DNA from: Microbacterium album
GTDB taxonomy: Bacteria; Actinomycetota; Actinomycetes; Actinomycetales; Microbacteriaceae
NCBI RefSeq assembly: GCF_014643695.1
Contig: NZ_BMJY01000012.1
Span: 26,259 to 90,258, forward strand
Reading direction: 5' to 3'
DNA: 64,000 nt
Shown here: positions 1 through 8,700 of the stretch, in pieces
Numbering within the stretch: position 1 is the stretch's first letter
Layout of the letters: every line of letters starts with the position of its first letter
Notes under the pieces: generated by a model
The model's database searches: none
Seen by the model: the letters and a program-made list of their open reading frames with translations, nothing else
Told to the model about the DNA's origin: nothing
Made by a program: the position numbers and the translations under genes

Positions 1-1
1 G

Positions 2-94
2 GGCCTGAAAGGCAAGCTCGTCGCCGTTGCCGGAACGCTCGAGGAGTTCGGCATCTCCAGTCCCATCCACGCGTCACCGTCCCTTCACCATTGA
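2..94 (+). CDS. C-terminal fragment of an unidentified protein
   Basis: The window opens inside an open frame of 30 codons that ends in TGA at 92-94; it begins GLKGKLVAVAGTLEEFG and ends in two histidines. It could be the last part of a gene lying left of the window. Too little remains to name a family, and a chance frame cannot be excluded in DNA this GC-rich. It would run convergently with bcp. Confidence 0.4.
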   Translation, partial: GLKGKLVAVAGTLEEFGISSPIHASPSLHH

Positions 95-169
95 AGTGTC
101 GGTGACGTCGCGATCATGACGTCGAGCTCGCGCTTCCGAGCCGCCGCTTGGCGGAGCAGGTGTGGCCCG

Positions 170-643
170 TCAGGCGTCGATGCCGAGGTCCTTGCGCAGG
201 CGCGCGACGTGCCCCGTGGCCTTGACGTTGTACATGGCCCTGGCGATCGTGCCCTGCTCGTCGATCACGAACGTCGAGCGGATGACGCCCTCGACGACCT
301 TGCCGTAGTTCATCTTCTCGCCCCACGTGCCGTACGCGCGGTGCACGTCGGCGTCGGGGTCGCTGAGCAGGTCGAAGGTCAGCCCGTCGCGCTCGCGGAA
401 CTGCGCCAGCTTGGCCGGCTCGTCGCGGGACACGCCCACCACGGTGTAGCCCGCGCCGGCGAGAGAGGAGATGCTGTCGCGGAAGTCGCACGCCTGCGTC
501 GTGCAGCCGGGCGTCATCGCCGCGGGGTAGAAATACAGCACGACCTTGCCGCCGCGCAGGTCTCCGAGCGAGACGGACTCGCCGTCCTGGTTCTTCAGGG
601 TGAAGTCGGGAGCGGGGGCACCGGGTTCGAGTCGCGTGGTCAC
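170..643 (-). CDS. bcp: Peroxiredoxin of the Bcp/PrxQ family
   Basis: A thiol peroxidase that would reduce hydrogen peroxide and organic peroxides in the cytoplasm, using thioredoxin or a similar reductant. The 157-residue product has the full AhpC/TSA-type fold length. It carries the peroxidatic motif TPGCTTQAC, with Cys47 as the expected peroxidatic residue and Cys52 five residues later as the usual resolving residue of atypical 2-Cys PrxQ enzymes. The start is a GTG at 643. A TAGGCT -10 box lies exactly six bases upstream (650-655, minus strand), so the message is probably leaderless. It lies 26 bp downstream of rsgA on the same strand but seems to have its own promoter. Confidence 0.93.
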   Translation of the reverse strand: MTTRLEPGAPAPDFTLKNQDGESVSLGDLRGGKVVLYFYPAAMTPGCTTQACDFRDSISSLAGAGYTVVGVSRDEPAKLAQFRERDGLTFDLLSDPDADVHRAYGTWGEKMNYGKVVEGVIRSTFVIDEQGTIARAMYNVKATGHVARLRKDLGIDA

Positions 644-669
644 GTCTCCAGCCTAACCAGCGCCGGGGG

Positions 670-1725
670 TCAGTAGTCGGTGCGGTCCTTGAACGTCGCC
701 AGCAGCCGCTGCAGCGAGTCGACACGCGCGGCGGGCAGACGCTCCTCGGCGACGGCCTCGTTGAGCGCGCAGTCGGGCGCATCCGGCAGGTGCGTGCACC
801 CGCGCGGGCACTCCTCGGCGACCTCGGCCAGGTCCCGGTACGCCGTGAGGATGTTCGCCGGATCGACGTGCCCGAGCCCGAACGAGCGCACGCCCGGGGT
901 GTCGATCACCCACCCGGACCCCGCCGGTCCCTGGTATCGCAGCGACACCGTCGAGGACGACGTGTGCCGGCCGCGACCGGTCACCTCGTTGACGTGGCCC
1001 GTCGCTCGTCGGGCCGAGGGCACGAGCGCGTTCACCAGGGTCGACTTGCCGACGCCCGAGTGTCCCACGAACACGGTCGAGTGGCCCACGAGCGCCTCGC
1101 CGATGAGGTCGATCGGCGTCTCCGCGGGCGAGCTGCGGAACACGCGCAGATCCTCGAGGCCGTCGAAGTGCTCCAGGAACGGGCCCGGATCGGCCAGGTC
1201 GGTCTTCGTGACCACCATCAGCGGCCGGATGCCCGCGTCGAGCGCCGCGACCAGGTACCGGTCGACCAGGCGGGGCCGGGGCTCGGGATCCGCGGCCGCG
1301 ACGACGATCAGCATCTGGTCGGCGTTGGCGACGATCACCCGCTCGACCTGGTCGGTGTCGTCCGCGCTGCGTCGCAGCAGCGACGTGCGCTCCTCGATCC
1401 CGACGATGCGCGCGAGCGTGCCCTCCTCGCCGGAGGTGTCGCCCACGACGCGCGCGCGATCTCCCGTCACGATGGGGGTACGGTGCAGCTCGCGCGCCCG
1501 CGCCGCCGTCACCGGGCGCTCGTCCGGAGTGTCCTCGTCCACGAGCACGGTGTACCGGCCGCGGTCGACCCCCAGCACGCGCGCGATCGTCGCGTCCTCG
1601 TGCGCCGGGCGACGCTTGGTGCGGGGGCGGTTCGCCTTGGGGTTCGGCCGCACGCGCACGTCGCTCTCGTCGAACTCCGGCTCGTCGTCGAGCTCGTCGC
1701 CGAGGGCGTCGTCGAGCCAGCTCAC
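670..1725 (-). CDS. rsgA: Ribosome small-subunit GTPase RsgA (YjeQ)
   Basis: A circularly permuted GTPase that checks late 30S subunit assembly. Residues 44-115 form the OB-fold region. The G motifs follow in the permuted order typical of the family: TKTD (G4, about 173-176), GHSGVGKST (G1, about 221-229) and DTPG (G3, about 275-278). A C-terminal zinc knuckle has Cys306, Cys310, His312 and Cys319. The start is a GTG reading VSWLDD, preceded by a weak GGAG; the open frame extends further upstream into aroA, but homologues begin with this acidic stretch. The gene lies 52 bp downstream of aroA, an arrangement shared with other actinobacteria. Length is 351 residues, normal for the family. Confidence 0.93.
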   Translation of the reverse strand: MSWLDDALGDELDDEPEFDESDVRVRPNPKANRPRTKRRPAHEDATIARVLGVDRGRYTVLVDEDTPDERPVTAARARELHRTPIVTGDRARVVGDTSGEEGTLARIVGIEERTSLLRRSADDTDQVERVIVANADQMLIVVAAADPEPRPRLVDRYLVAALDAGIRPLMVVTKTDLADPGPFLEHFDGLEDLRVFRSSPAETPIDLIGEALVGHSTVFVGHSGVGKSTLVNALVPSARRATGHVNEVTGRGRHTSSSTVSLRYQGPAGSGWVIDTPGVRSFGLGHVDPANILTAYRDLAEVAEECPRGCTHLPDAPDCALNEAVAEERLPAARVDSLQRLLATFKDRTDY

Positions 1726-1777
1726 ACGGCGCTCCGAGCGCGCCGGAGCCGGTGTGCGTCGCGTCCCGGCGCCGGGC

Positions 1778-3106
1778 TCATGCCTTGACGCCTCGCAGCA
1801 TCTCTTCCCACAGCTGGGTGAACTGGGGCAGCGTCTTGGCGGTCGTGCCGATGTCGTCCACGACGACGTCCGGCACGCGCAGGCCGATGAGCGCTCCCGT
1901 GGTCGCCATCCGGTGGTCGTGGTGGGCCTTCCACGTGCCGCCGCGGAGCGGAGCGGGCGTGATCCGGATGCCGTCCGGCAGCTCCTCGGCCGAGCCGCCC
2001 AGCGCGTTGACGTTCCCGGCGAGCGCGGCGATCCGGTCGGTCTCATGGCCGCGGATGTGCCCGATGCCGTGGAACGTGGTGGGAGACTCGGCGAACACCG
2101 CGAGGCCCACGAGGGTCGGAGTGAGCTCGCTCACCGCCGAGAGGTCCAGGTCGACGCCGTGGATCTCGCGCCCTCCGGTGACCGTGAGCGCCCCGCCGCG
2201 ACGGCTCACGCGCGCGCCCATCAGCTGCAGGATGTCGGCGAGCTGGGCGCCCGGCTGCGTGGAGTGCGGCGGCCAGCCGGAGACGGAGACGGATCCGCCC
2301 GCGACCATGGCCGCGGCGAGGAACGGCGCCGCGTTCGACAGGTCCGGCTCGATCGCGATGTCCTTGGCGCGGAGCGGCCCGGCCGGCACGATCCACTCAC
2401 CCGGGGCGGGCCGCTCGACGTACACGCCGCGGCGCGCCAGCGCCTCGATGGTCATGTCGATGTGGGGCGTGCTGGGAAGGCGCGACCCCGTGTGCCGCAG
2501 GCGCAGCCCGACGTCGAAGCACGGCGCGGCCAGCAGCAGGCCCGACACGAACTGGCTCGATGCCGAGGCGTCGATCGTGATCTCGCCGCCGCGGATGCGG
2601 CCGCGCCCGCGCACCGTGAAAGGCAGCGACCAGCGGCCGCCGTCGTCGATGTCGACGCCGAGGTCGCGCAGCGCGCGGATCATCTCGCTCATCGGGCGGT
2701 GCAGCGCGCTCTCGTGCGCGGTGATCAGCACGTCGCCCGGTGCGAAGCCGGCCAGGGGCGCGAGGAAACGCATGACCGTGCCGGCCTGCCCGCAGTCGAC
2801 CGTCGCCCCGGCGGTGAGGGGGGAGGCCGGCGTCACCCGGAGGTCGGGGCCGAAGGGGCCGTCGCCCGCAACCTCCTCGACCGTCACGCCCAGGGCGCGC
2901 AGTCCCTCGACCATCCGGCGCGAGTCGTCGGACTGCAGCGGCGACATCAGCCTGCTGGGACCCTCCGCGAGTGCGGCGAGGATCAGCTCCCGGTTGGTGA
3001 GCGATTTCGACCCCGGGATGGTCAGCGTCGCGGACAGTCCGCCCGCCGTCGTGGGCGTGGCGTATGCGCCCCGCGGGGCGTCGGGGGAATACCCGTGCGC
3101 TGTCAT
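1778..3106 (-). CDS. aroA: 3-phosphoshikimate 1-carboxyvinyltransferase (EPSP synthase)
   Basis: Transfers enolpyruvate from PEP to shikimate-3-phosphate, the sixth step of the shikimate pathway to chorismate. The 442-residue protein has the substrate-binding motif PGSKSLTNR (31-39), the phosphate-binding [10 protein letters not shown] loop, and the [13 protein letters not shown] segment of the second domain, so both lobes are present. The start ATG at 3106 has AGGAA just upstream and a TAGGCT -10 box eight bases away (3115-3120 read on the minus strand). The divergent sigR promoter overlaps this start, so initiation at the two genes should interfere. The class of glyphosate response cannot be judged by eye. 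Confidence 0.95.
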   Translation of the reverse strand: MTAHGYSPDAPRGAYATPTTAGGLSATLTIPGSKSLTNRELILAALAEGPSRLMSPLQSDDSRRMVEGLRALGVTVEEVAGDGPFGPDLRVTPASPLTAGATVDCGQAGTVMRFLAPLAGFAPGDVLITAHESALHRPMSEMIRALRDLGVDIDDGGRWSLPFTVRGRGRIRGGEITIDASASSQFVSGLLLAAPCFDVGLRLRHTGSRLPSTPHIDMTIEALARRGVYVERPAPGEWIVPAGPLRAKDIAIEPDLSNAAPFLAAAMVAGGSVSVSGWPPHSTQPGAQLADILQLMGARVSRRGGALTVTGGREIHGVDLDLSAVSELTPTLVGLAVFAESPTTFHGIGHIRGHETDRIAALAGNVNALGGSAEELPDGIRITPAPLRGGTWKAHHDHRMATTGALIGLRVPDVVVDDIGTTAKTLPQFTQLWEEMLRGVKA

Positions 3107-3111
3107 CGGTT
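3085..3111 (+). promoter_or_regulatory. SigR-type promoter for sigR-rsrA
   Basis: GGGAAT at 3085-3090 and GTT at 3109-3111 are separated by exactly 18 bases. This is the promoter pattern recognised by the thiol-stress sigma factor SigR/SigH of actinobacteria. Transcription would start near 3118 and leave a leader of about 90 nt before the sigR ATG. The element covers the first codons and ribosome site of the divergent aroA gene. Autoregulation is well known for sigR in Streptomyces; here it is inferred from the match. Confidence 0.75.
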
Positions 3112-3207
3112 CCTAGCCTACTGATAGTCCCGTCGCCTGCTCCGAGAACATCCCCCGATCCGCCCCCCGGATCGGCGGAGCGGGCGCCGGAAGCCGAGAG
3201 GAGAGGG

Positions 3208-4002
3208 ATGATCGCCACAGTCCCTGCCGTCGCGACGCTGCGTCGACCTGTCGCGGCCGGACGTCCACCGATGCCCGAGGCCGACCTCGCCCTAGACTGG
3301 CTCCCGATGGATGACGAGCCGGATCAGGCCGACAACGACGGCGCCGCGAACGAGGGTGACGCGAGCGAGGCGGTCACGCGCGCCGACGCCCCGCAGGGCG
3401 AGCCCGCGGGCGAGGCCCGCGACCAGTTCGAGCAGCAGGCGCTGCCCTTCATGGATCAGCTGTACGGCGCGGCGATGCGCATGACGCGCAACCCGAACGA
3501 CGCCGCCGACCTCGTGCAGGAGACGTTCGTGAAGGCCTTCGCGTCGTGGGCGTCGTTCACGCAGGGCACGAACCTGAAGGCTTGGCTGTACCGCATCCTC
3601 ACCAACACGTACATCAACACGTACCGCAAGAAGCAGCGCGAGCCGTATCAGGGCACGATCGACGACCTCGAGGACTGGCAGCTCGGCGGCGCCGAGTCGA
3701 CGACCGCGACGAGCAGCCGCTCCGCCGAGGCCGAGGCGATCGACCACATGCCGGCGTCCGTCGTGAAGGACGCGCTGCAGTCCATCCCCGACGACTTCCG
3801 GATGGCGGTGTACCTCGCCGATGTCGAGGGCTTCGCCTACCAGGAGATCGCGGACATCATGAAGACCCCGATCGGCACGGTCATGAGCCGCCTGCACCGT
3901 GGCAGGCGCCTGCTGCGTGACCTGCTGAAGGACTATGCGGCCGAGCGAGGCATCCAGGCCGCACCGACGAGGAGCCGAGTCTCCAACAGGAGTGAGAAAT
4001 GA
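3208..4002 (+). CDS. sigR: ECF sigma factor SigR/SigH (thiol-oxidative stress)
   Basis: Directs RNA polymerase to redox-stress genes when released from its anti-sigma partner. Region 2 is visible as [17 protein letters not shown], and region 4 as [26 protein letters not shown], a helix-turn-helix typical of the SigR group. The ATG at 3208 is chosen because GAGAGGAGAG lies directly before it. This gives 264 residues, including an acidic N-terminal extension longer than in Streptomyces SigR; ATG 3307 is the main alternative and removes most of it. The stop overlaps the rsrA start (ATGA), so the two are translationally coupled. Confidence 0.93.
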   Translation: MIATVPAVATLRRPVAAGRPPMPEADLALDWLPMDDEPDQADNDGAANEGDASEAVTRADAPQGEPAGEARDQFEQQALPFMDQLYGAAMRMTRNPNDAADLVQETFVKAFASWASFTQGTNLKAWLYRILTNTYINTYRKKQREPYQGTIDDLEDWQLGGAESTTATSSRSAEAEAIDHMPASVVKDALQSIPDDFRMAVYLADVEGFAYQEIADIMKTPIGTVMSRLHRGRRLLRDLLKDYAAERGIQAAPTRSRVSNRSEK

Positions 4003-4244
4003 CCGACTGCGGTTGCGAGAAAGCGCGGCAGGATCTCGAGGAATACCTGCGCAACGAGATGTGCAAGACGGAGCACTCCGACATCCGCGAGCACCTGGAG
4101 AACTGCCCGTCGTGCCGTGACGAGGCGCTCGTCGCGCGTACGCTCACGGAGGTCGTCGCACGCGCGTGCAAGGAGACCGCGCCCGAGGAACTGCGCCGCC
4201 AGGTCCTGGAGCGCCTGCGGCTCGCGCAGGCCGCCGCGCACTGA
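3999..4244 (+). CDS. rsrA: Zinc-containing anti-sigma factor RsrA
   Basis: A redox switch that holds SigR inactive until its thiols are oxidised. The 81-residue protein has the ZAS signature HLENCPSC (His32, Cys36, Cys39). Upstream cysteines at 4, 6 and 22 and a late Cys57 match the set that binds zinc or forms the trigger disulfide in Streptomyces RsrA; Cys6 is the likely fourth zinc ligand. It overlaps sigR by four bases. Nothing else could explain this composition beside an ECF sigma gene. The first palindromic repeat element begins 44 bp after the stop and may end this transcript. Confidence 0.93.
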   Translation: MTDCGCEKARQDLEEYLRNEMCKTEHSDIREHLENCPSCRDEALVARTLTEVVARACKETAPEELRRQVLERLRLAQAAAH

Positions 4245-4288
4245 CGTCCCCTCCCGCGCCCACGGCCCACCCCCGTCCCGGCCCGCGC

Positions 4289-4352
4289 GAAACACGTGCT
4301 CTCATCGAGGGCACGTGGTTTATCACGTGTTCTCGCGCAGAGCACGTGCTTC
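4289..4352. repeat. CACGTG-rich palindromic repeat, copy 1
   Basis: A 64-bp imperfect palindrome whose ends, GAAACACGTGCTCT (4289-4302) and AGAGCACGTGCTTC (4339-4352), are inverted copies matching at 13 of 14 positions. It contains four CACGTG cores. A second copy sits at 5723-5790, so the pair brackets the acetyltransferase gene. It lies just after rsrA and could fold into a terminator hairpin. Confidence 0.8.
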
Positions 4353-4396
4353 GGCGAGGAGACGGACCGGGCGGGGCGGCCGTCGGGAGAGGTGGG

Positions 4397-4402
4397 TAGG
4401 GT
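4397..4402 (+). promoter_or_regulatory. -10 box of a leaderless Eis-like gene
   Basis: TAGGGT followed by six bases and then the ATG at 4409. No Shine-Dalgarno sequence precedes this start, so transcription probably begins at the ATG itself. Confidence 0.55.
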
Positions 4403-4408
4403 CGGCAT

Positions 4409-5704
4409 ATGGCCGATCTCCCTGACGCCCGCACCCTTCCGCTCGACGAGGCCTCGCGCGCCGCGCTGGCCGAACGCGGCCTGGAGTACCGCCTGCTCAG
4501 GTCGCACGACGGGGACGCGATCGACGCCCACTCGAGCGCCTGGATGCGCGGATTCGCGGCACCGGAAGCGGAGGAGGAGCACCTCCGCGATGTGCGGGAG
4601 ACGATGGCCGGGCGCCGCCTCATCGGCGTCTACGACGCGCGCGGGGCGCAGGCCCACTGGCCGGTCGCGACGGTCAGCTCGTGGATCACGCCCGTGACGA
4701 TTCCGGGCGGCGAGTTGCCGATGTGGGCGATCAGCACCGTCACGGTCGCCGCGACCCACCGGCGTCGCGGCATCGCGAGGGCGCTGCTGGAGGCGGAACT
4801 GCGCGACGCGCACGCGGCAGGCGTCCCGATCGCGGGGCTGACGGCCAGTGAGGCCACGATCTACGGCCGCTACGGCTTCGCGCCGGCCACCCAGGCGGCC
4901 ACGTGGAAGGTGGACACGCGCCGCGTCCGCTGGGCCGGACCTGAGGCTCCGGGGCGGATCGAGTACATCGATCGGGAGGCCGCGGCCGCGCTCATGGGCG
5001 AGCTGCACGAGCGCACGCGCCTGCAGCGGCTGGGGGAGGTGCCCGGCTGGCCGCGGCGGTGGCTGGGGCACCTCGGGCTCGTCGAGAAGAAGGATCGCGC
5101 GGTGCGCGCGGTTCGCTACCTCGACGCCGCGGGGGAGCCCCGGGGTGTCCTGGCGTACAAGATCGACGAGGACCACGAAGAGGCGGACGCCGACCTGACG
5201 ATCCGCTTCCTCGTCGCGGACGGCGACGAGGCGGTCGCGGCGCTGTGGCGCTTCGCGATCGAGCACGATCTGGTCGGCACGGTCACCGCCCCGGACCGCC
5301 CGGTGGACGAGCCGCTGCCGTGGCTCGTGTCCGACCCGCGCGTGCCGACATCGTCGCTCACCGACCACGGCTGGCTGCGCATCGTCGACGTGCCCGCCGT
5401 GCTGGAAGCGCGCGCGTACGCCGGCCCGGTCGACCTGGTGCTGCGGGTCGCCGATCCGCTCGGCTACGCCGACGGCGCCTGGCGCGTCGAGATCGCCGAC
5501 GGCCGCGCCACCGTGACCGAGGCGGCCGGAGCGGGCGCCGACGTGGAGCTGACCGTGCAGGAGCTCTCCGCCGCCTACCTCGGCGGCGTCTCGCTCGCCG
5601 TGCTGCGGGCGGCGGGCCGCGTGCGCGGGTCGGACGCCGCGATCGCGGCGCTCGACCTCGCGCTGCGCGTGCCCCGCGCCCCGTTCCTCAGCATCGTGTA
5701 CTGA
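4409..5704 (+). CDS. Eis-family GNAT N-acetyltransferase
   Basis: A three-domain protein of the Eis (enhanced intracellular survival) type: two GNAT folds, then a C-terminal SCP2-like domain from about residue 325. The acetyl-CoA pyrophosphate loop is HRRRGIARALL (about 117-127). YGRYGF (152-157) carries the tyrosine that acts as general acid in Mycobacterium Eis, and the free carboxylate of the terminal SIVY matches the end of characterised members. Length (431) is normal for the family. Eis enzymes acetylate amines, including aminoglycosides and polyamine-like substrates, but the substrate here is unknown. The gene is flanked by two copies of a palindromic repeat and appears leaderless. Confidence 0.88.
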   Translation: MADLPDARTLPLDEASRAALAERGLEYRLLRSHDGDAIDAHSSAWMRGFAAPEAEEEHLRDVRETMAGRRLIGVYDARGAQAHWPVATVSSWITPVTIPGGELPMWAISTVTVAATHRRRGIARALLEAELRDAHAAGVPIAGLTASEATIYGRYGFAPATQAATWKVDTRRVRWAGPEAPGRIEYIDREAAAALMGELHERTRLQRLGEVPGWPRRWLGHLGLVEKKDRAVRAVRYLDAAGEPRGVLAYKIDEDHEEADADLTIRFLVADGDEAVAALWRFAIEHDLVGTVTAPDRPVDEPLPWLVSDPRVPTSSLTDHGWLRIVDVPAVLEARAYAGPVDLVLRVADPLGYADGAWRVEIADGRATVTEAAGAGADVELTVQELSAAYLGGVSLAVLRAAGRVRGSDAAIAALDLALRVPRAPFLSIVY

Positions 5705-5722
5705 GCCCGCACGGCCGCGTGC

Positions 5723-5790
5723 CCAAAGCACGTGCTCTCACCGAGCGCACGCGGTTATCCACGTGTCCTCGCGCAGAGCACGTGCTTTGG
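5723..5790. repeat. CACGTG-rich palindromic repeat, copy 2 / bidirectional terminator
   Basis: A second copy of the element at 4289-4352. Its ends form a perfect 16-bp inverted repeat (5723-5738 and 5775-5790, with CCAAAGCACGTGCTCT as the left arm) around a further imperfect hairpin. It occupies the whole gap between two convergent genes (acetyltransferase and kgd), which suits a bidirectional terminator. Confidence 0.85.
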
Positions 5791-5799
5791 CAACATGCG

Positions 5800-8700
5800 T
5801 CAGGACAACGCGCGCTTCATGAGGTCGGCGTGCTCGCTCGCGTGCACCTTCGACGAGCCCGTGGCGGGCGACGCCGAGGCGGTGCGCGCCACGACGCGGA
5901 TGCCGCGGCCGTTCAGGTGGCCGGCGACCTCGAGCGCGATGAACGGCCACGCGCCCTGGTTCTCCGGCTCCTCCTGCACCCACACGAGCTCCGCGCCCGG
6001 GTACGTCTCGAGGATCGCGTTCAGCTCCTCGACCGGGGCGGGGTAGAACTGCTCGACACGGACGAGCGCGATCTCCGGGTTCGGCCGCTTGTCGAGCTCG
6101 CCGCGCAGATCCCAGTGGATCTTGCCCGAGTGCAGGAGCACCTTCTTCACGGCGCCCTTGTCGATGCCGCGGTTGTCGTCCAGCACCGGCTGGAACCGGC
6201 CCGACGTGAAGTCCTCGACCTCGCTCGTCGCGCCGCGCAGGCGCAGCATCGCCTTCGGCGTGAACACCACCAGCGGACGCCGCGGGCGCGAGTAGGCCTG
6301 CCGGCGCAGCAGGTGGAAGTACGACGCGGGCGTCGACGGGCGCGCCACGGTCATGTTGTCCTGCGCGCACAGCTGCAGGAAGCGCTCGATGCGCGCCGAC
6401 GAGTGGTCGGGACCCTGGCCCTCGTAACCGTGCGGCAGCAGCAGCACGACGCTCGACTGCTGGCCCCACTTCTGCTCGGCCGAGGAGATGAACTCGTCGA
6501 TGATCGACTGGGCGCCGTTGACGAAGTCGCCGAACTGCGCCTCCCACAGCACGAGCGCGTCGGGGTTCTCGACGGAGTAGCCGTACTCGAAGCCCAGCGC
6601 CGCGTACTCGCTGAGCAGCGAGTCGTACACCCAGAACCGGCCCTGGTTCTCGCCCAGGTTGAGCAGCGGCAGCCACTCCTGGCCGTTGACGCGGTCGTGC
6701 AGCACGGCGTGGCGCTGCACGAACGTGCCGCGGCGCGAGTCCTGACCTGCCAGGCGCACGGCCGTGCCCTCGAGCAGCAGCGACCCGAAGGCCAGCAGCT
6801 CGCCGAAGCCCCAGTCGATCTGCCCGTTGCGGCTCATCTGCACGCGCTTGTCGAGCAGCTGCTGCAGCTTCGGGTGCACCGTGAAGCCGTTGGGCTTGTT
6901 CGCGTGCGCGTCGCCCACCTGGTGGATCACCTCGACGGCCACGCCGGTCGTCTCGGGCTCACCGACGACCTCGTCCTCGGCCGCGCCCGGGTCCACGACG
7001 GGGTTGGAGCCGGTCTCGGCCGCGTGCGTCTCGGCGAAGGCGACCTCGAGACGCTCCTGGAAGTCGCGCTTGGCCTGCTCGTACTCCTCCTCGGTGATGT
7101 CGCCGCGTCCCACGAGCGCCTCGGTGTACAGGCGTCGGGTCGAGCGCTTCGCCTCGATGAGGTTCGTCATGAGCGGCTGCGTCATCGACGGGTCGTCGCC
7201 CTCGTTGTGGCCGCGGCGGCGGTAGCAGACGAGGTCGATCACGACGTCGCGGTGGAAGCGCTGGCGGTACTCGAACGCGAGCTCCGCGACGCGCACGACG
7301 GCCTCCGGGTCGTCGCCGTTCACGTGGAAGATCGGCGCCTGGATCGTCTTGGCGACGTCGCTCGCGTACACCGAGCTGCGCGCGTCCTGCGGAAGGGTCG
7401 TGAAGCCGACCTGGTTGTTGACGATGACGTGCACCGTTCCGCCCGTGCGGTAGCCGCGCAGCTGCGACATCTGCAGGGTCTCGAAGACCACGCCCTGGCC
7501 CGCGAAGGCCGCGTCGCCGTGCACGAGGATCGGCAGCCACGAGAACGTCCCGACCGGCCGGCGGTCCTGCTTGGCGCGCACGATGCCCTCGAGCACGCCG
7601 TCGACCGTCTCGAGGTGTGACGGGTTGGCCGCGAGGTAGACGGCGAGCTCCTCGCCGTTCTCGCCGACGTACGTGCCCTCGGTGCCGAGGTGGTACTTGA
7701 CGTCGCCCGAGCCGCGCTTGTTGCCGGGGAGCGCGCCCTCGAACTCCTGGAACACCTCGCCGTACGTCTTGCCGGCGATGTTCGTGAGCACGTTGAGGCG
7801 CCCGCGGTGCGCCATGCCGATCGCGGCGCCCTCCAGCCCGGCTCCCGCCGCGCCCTGCAGGACGCGGTCGAGGAGCGGGATGAGCGACTCGCCGCCCTCG
7901 AGCGAGAAGCGCTTCTGGCCGACGTACTTGGTCTGCAGGAAGGTCTCGAACGCCTCGGCCTCGTTGAGCTTGCGCAGGATGCGCAGCTGGTCGTTGTGCT
8001 CGGGCTTGGTGTACTTGACCTCCAGCTTGCGCTGGAACCACTCGCGCTGCTCGTGGTCCTGGATGTGCATGTACTCGAAGCCCGTGGTGCGGCAGTACGA
8101 GTCGCGCAGGACGCCGAGCACCTCGCGCAGCTTCATGGCGCGCTTGCCGCCGAAGCCGTCGACGACGAACTCGCGCTCGAGATCCCAGAAGGTCAGGCCG
8201 TGCGACTCGATCTCGAGGTCGTGGTGAACGCGCTGGACGTACTCGAGCGGGTCCACATCGGCCATGAGGTGGCCGCGCACGCGGTACGCGTTGATGAGCT
8301 CCTGCACGCGGGCGGTCTTGTCGACGCGCTCAGAGACGTCGATCGCGACGTCGTTGTTCCACGCGATCGGCGCGTACGGGATGCGCAGGGCGGCGAAGAT
8401 GCCCTCGTAGAAGCCGCGCTGCCCGATCAGCAGCTCGTGCACCTTCTTGAGGAACTCGCCGGACCCTGCGCCCTGGATCACGCGGTGGTCGTACGTGCTC
8501 GTCAGCGTGATCGTCTTGCCGATCGCGAGCTCGTTGAGCGTCTTCTGGCTCGCGCCCTGGAACTCGGCCGGGTACTCGAGGGCGCCGGCGCCGATGATGC
8601 AGCCCTGGCCCTTCATGAGGCGCGGCACGGAGTGGACCGTGCCGATGCCGCCCGGGTTGGTGAGCGAGATCGTCGTGCCCGCGAAGTCGGAGGCGGTCAG

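Noticed and set aside
5059..7620. Large open frame of 853 codons antisense to kgd
   Set aside because: It is the reverse-strand shadow of the clearly functional kgd gene; composition is Arg/Ala/Gly-rich and shows no domain. High GC leaves long open antisense frames throughout.
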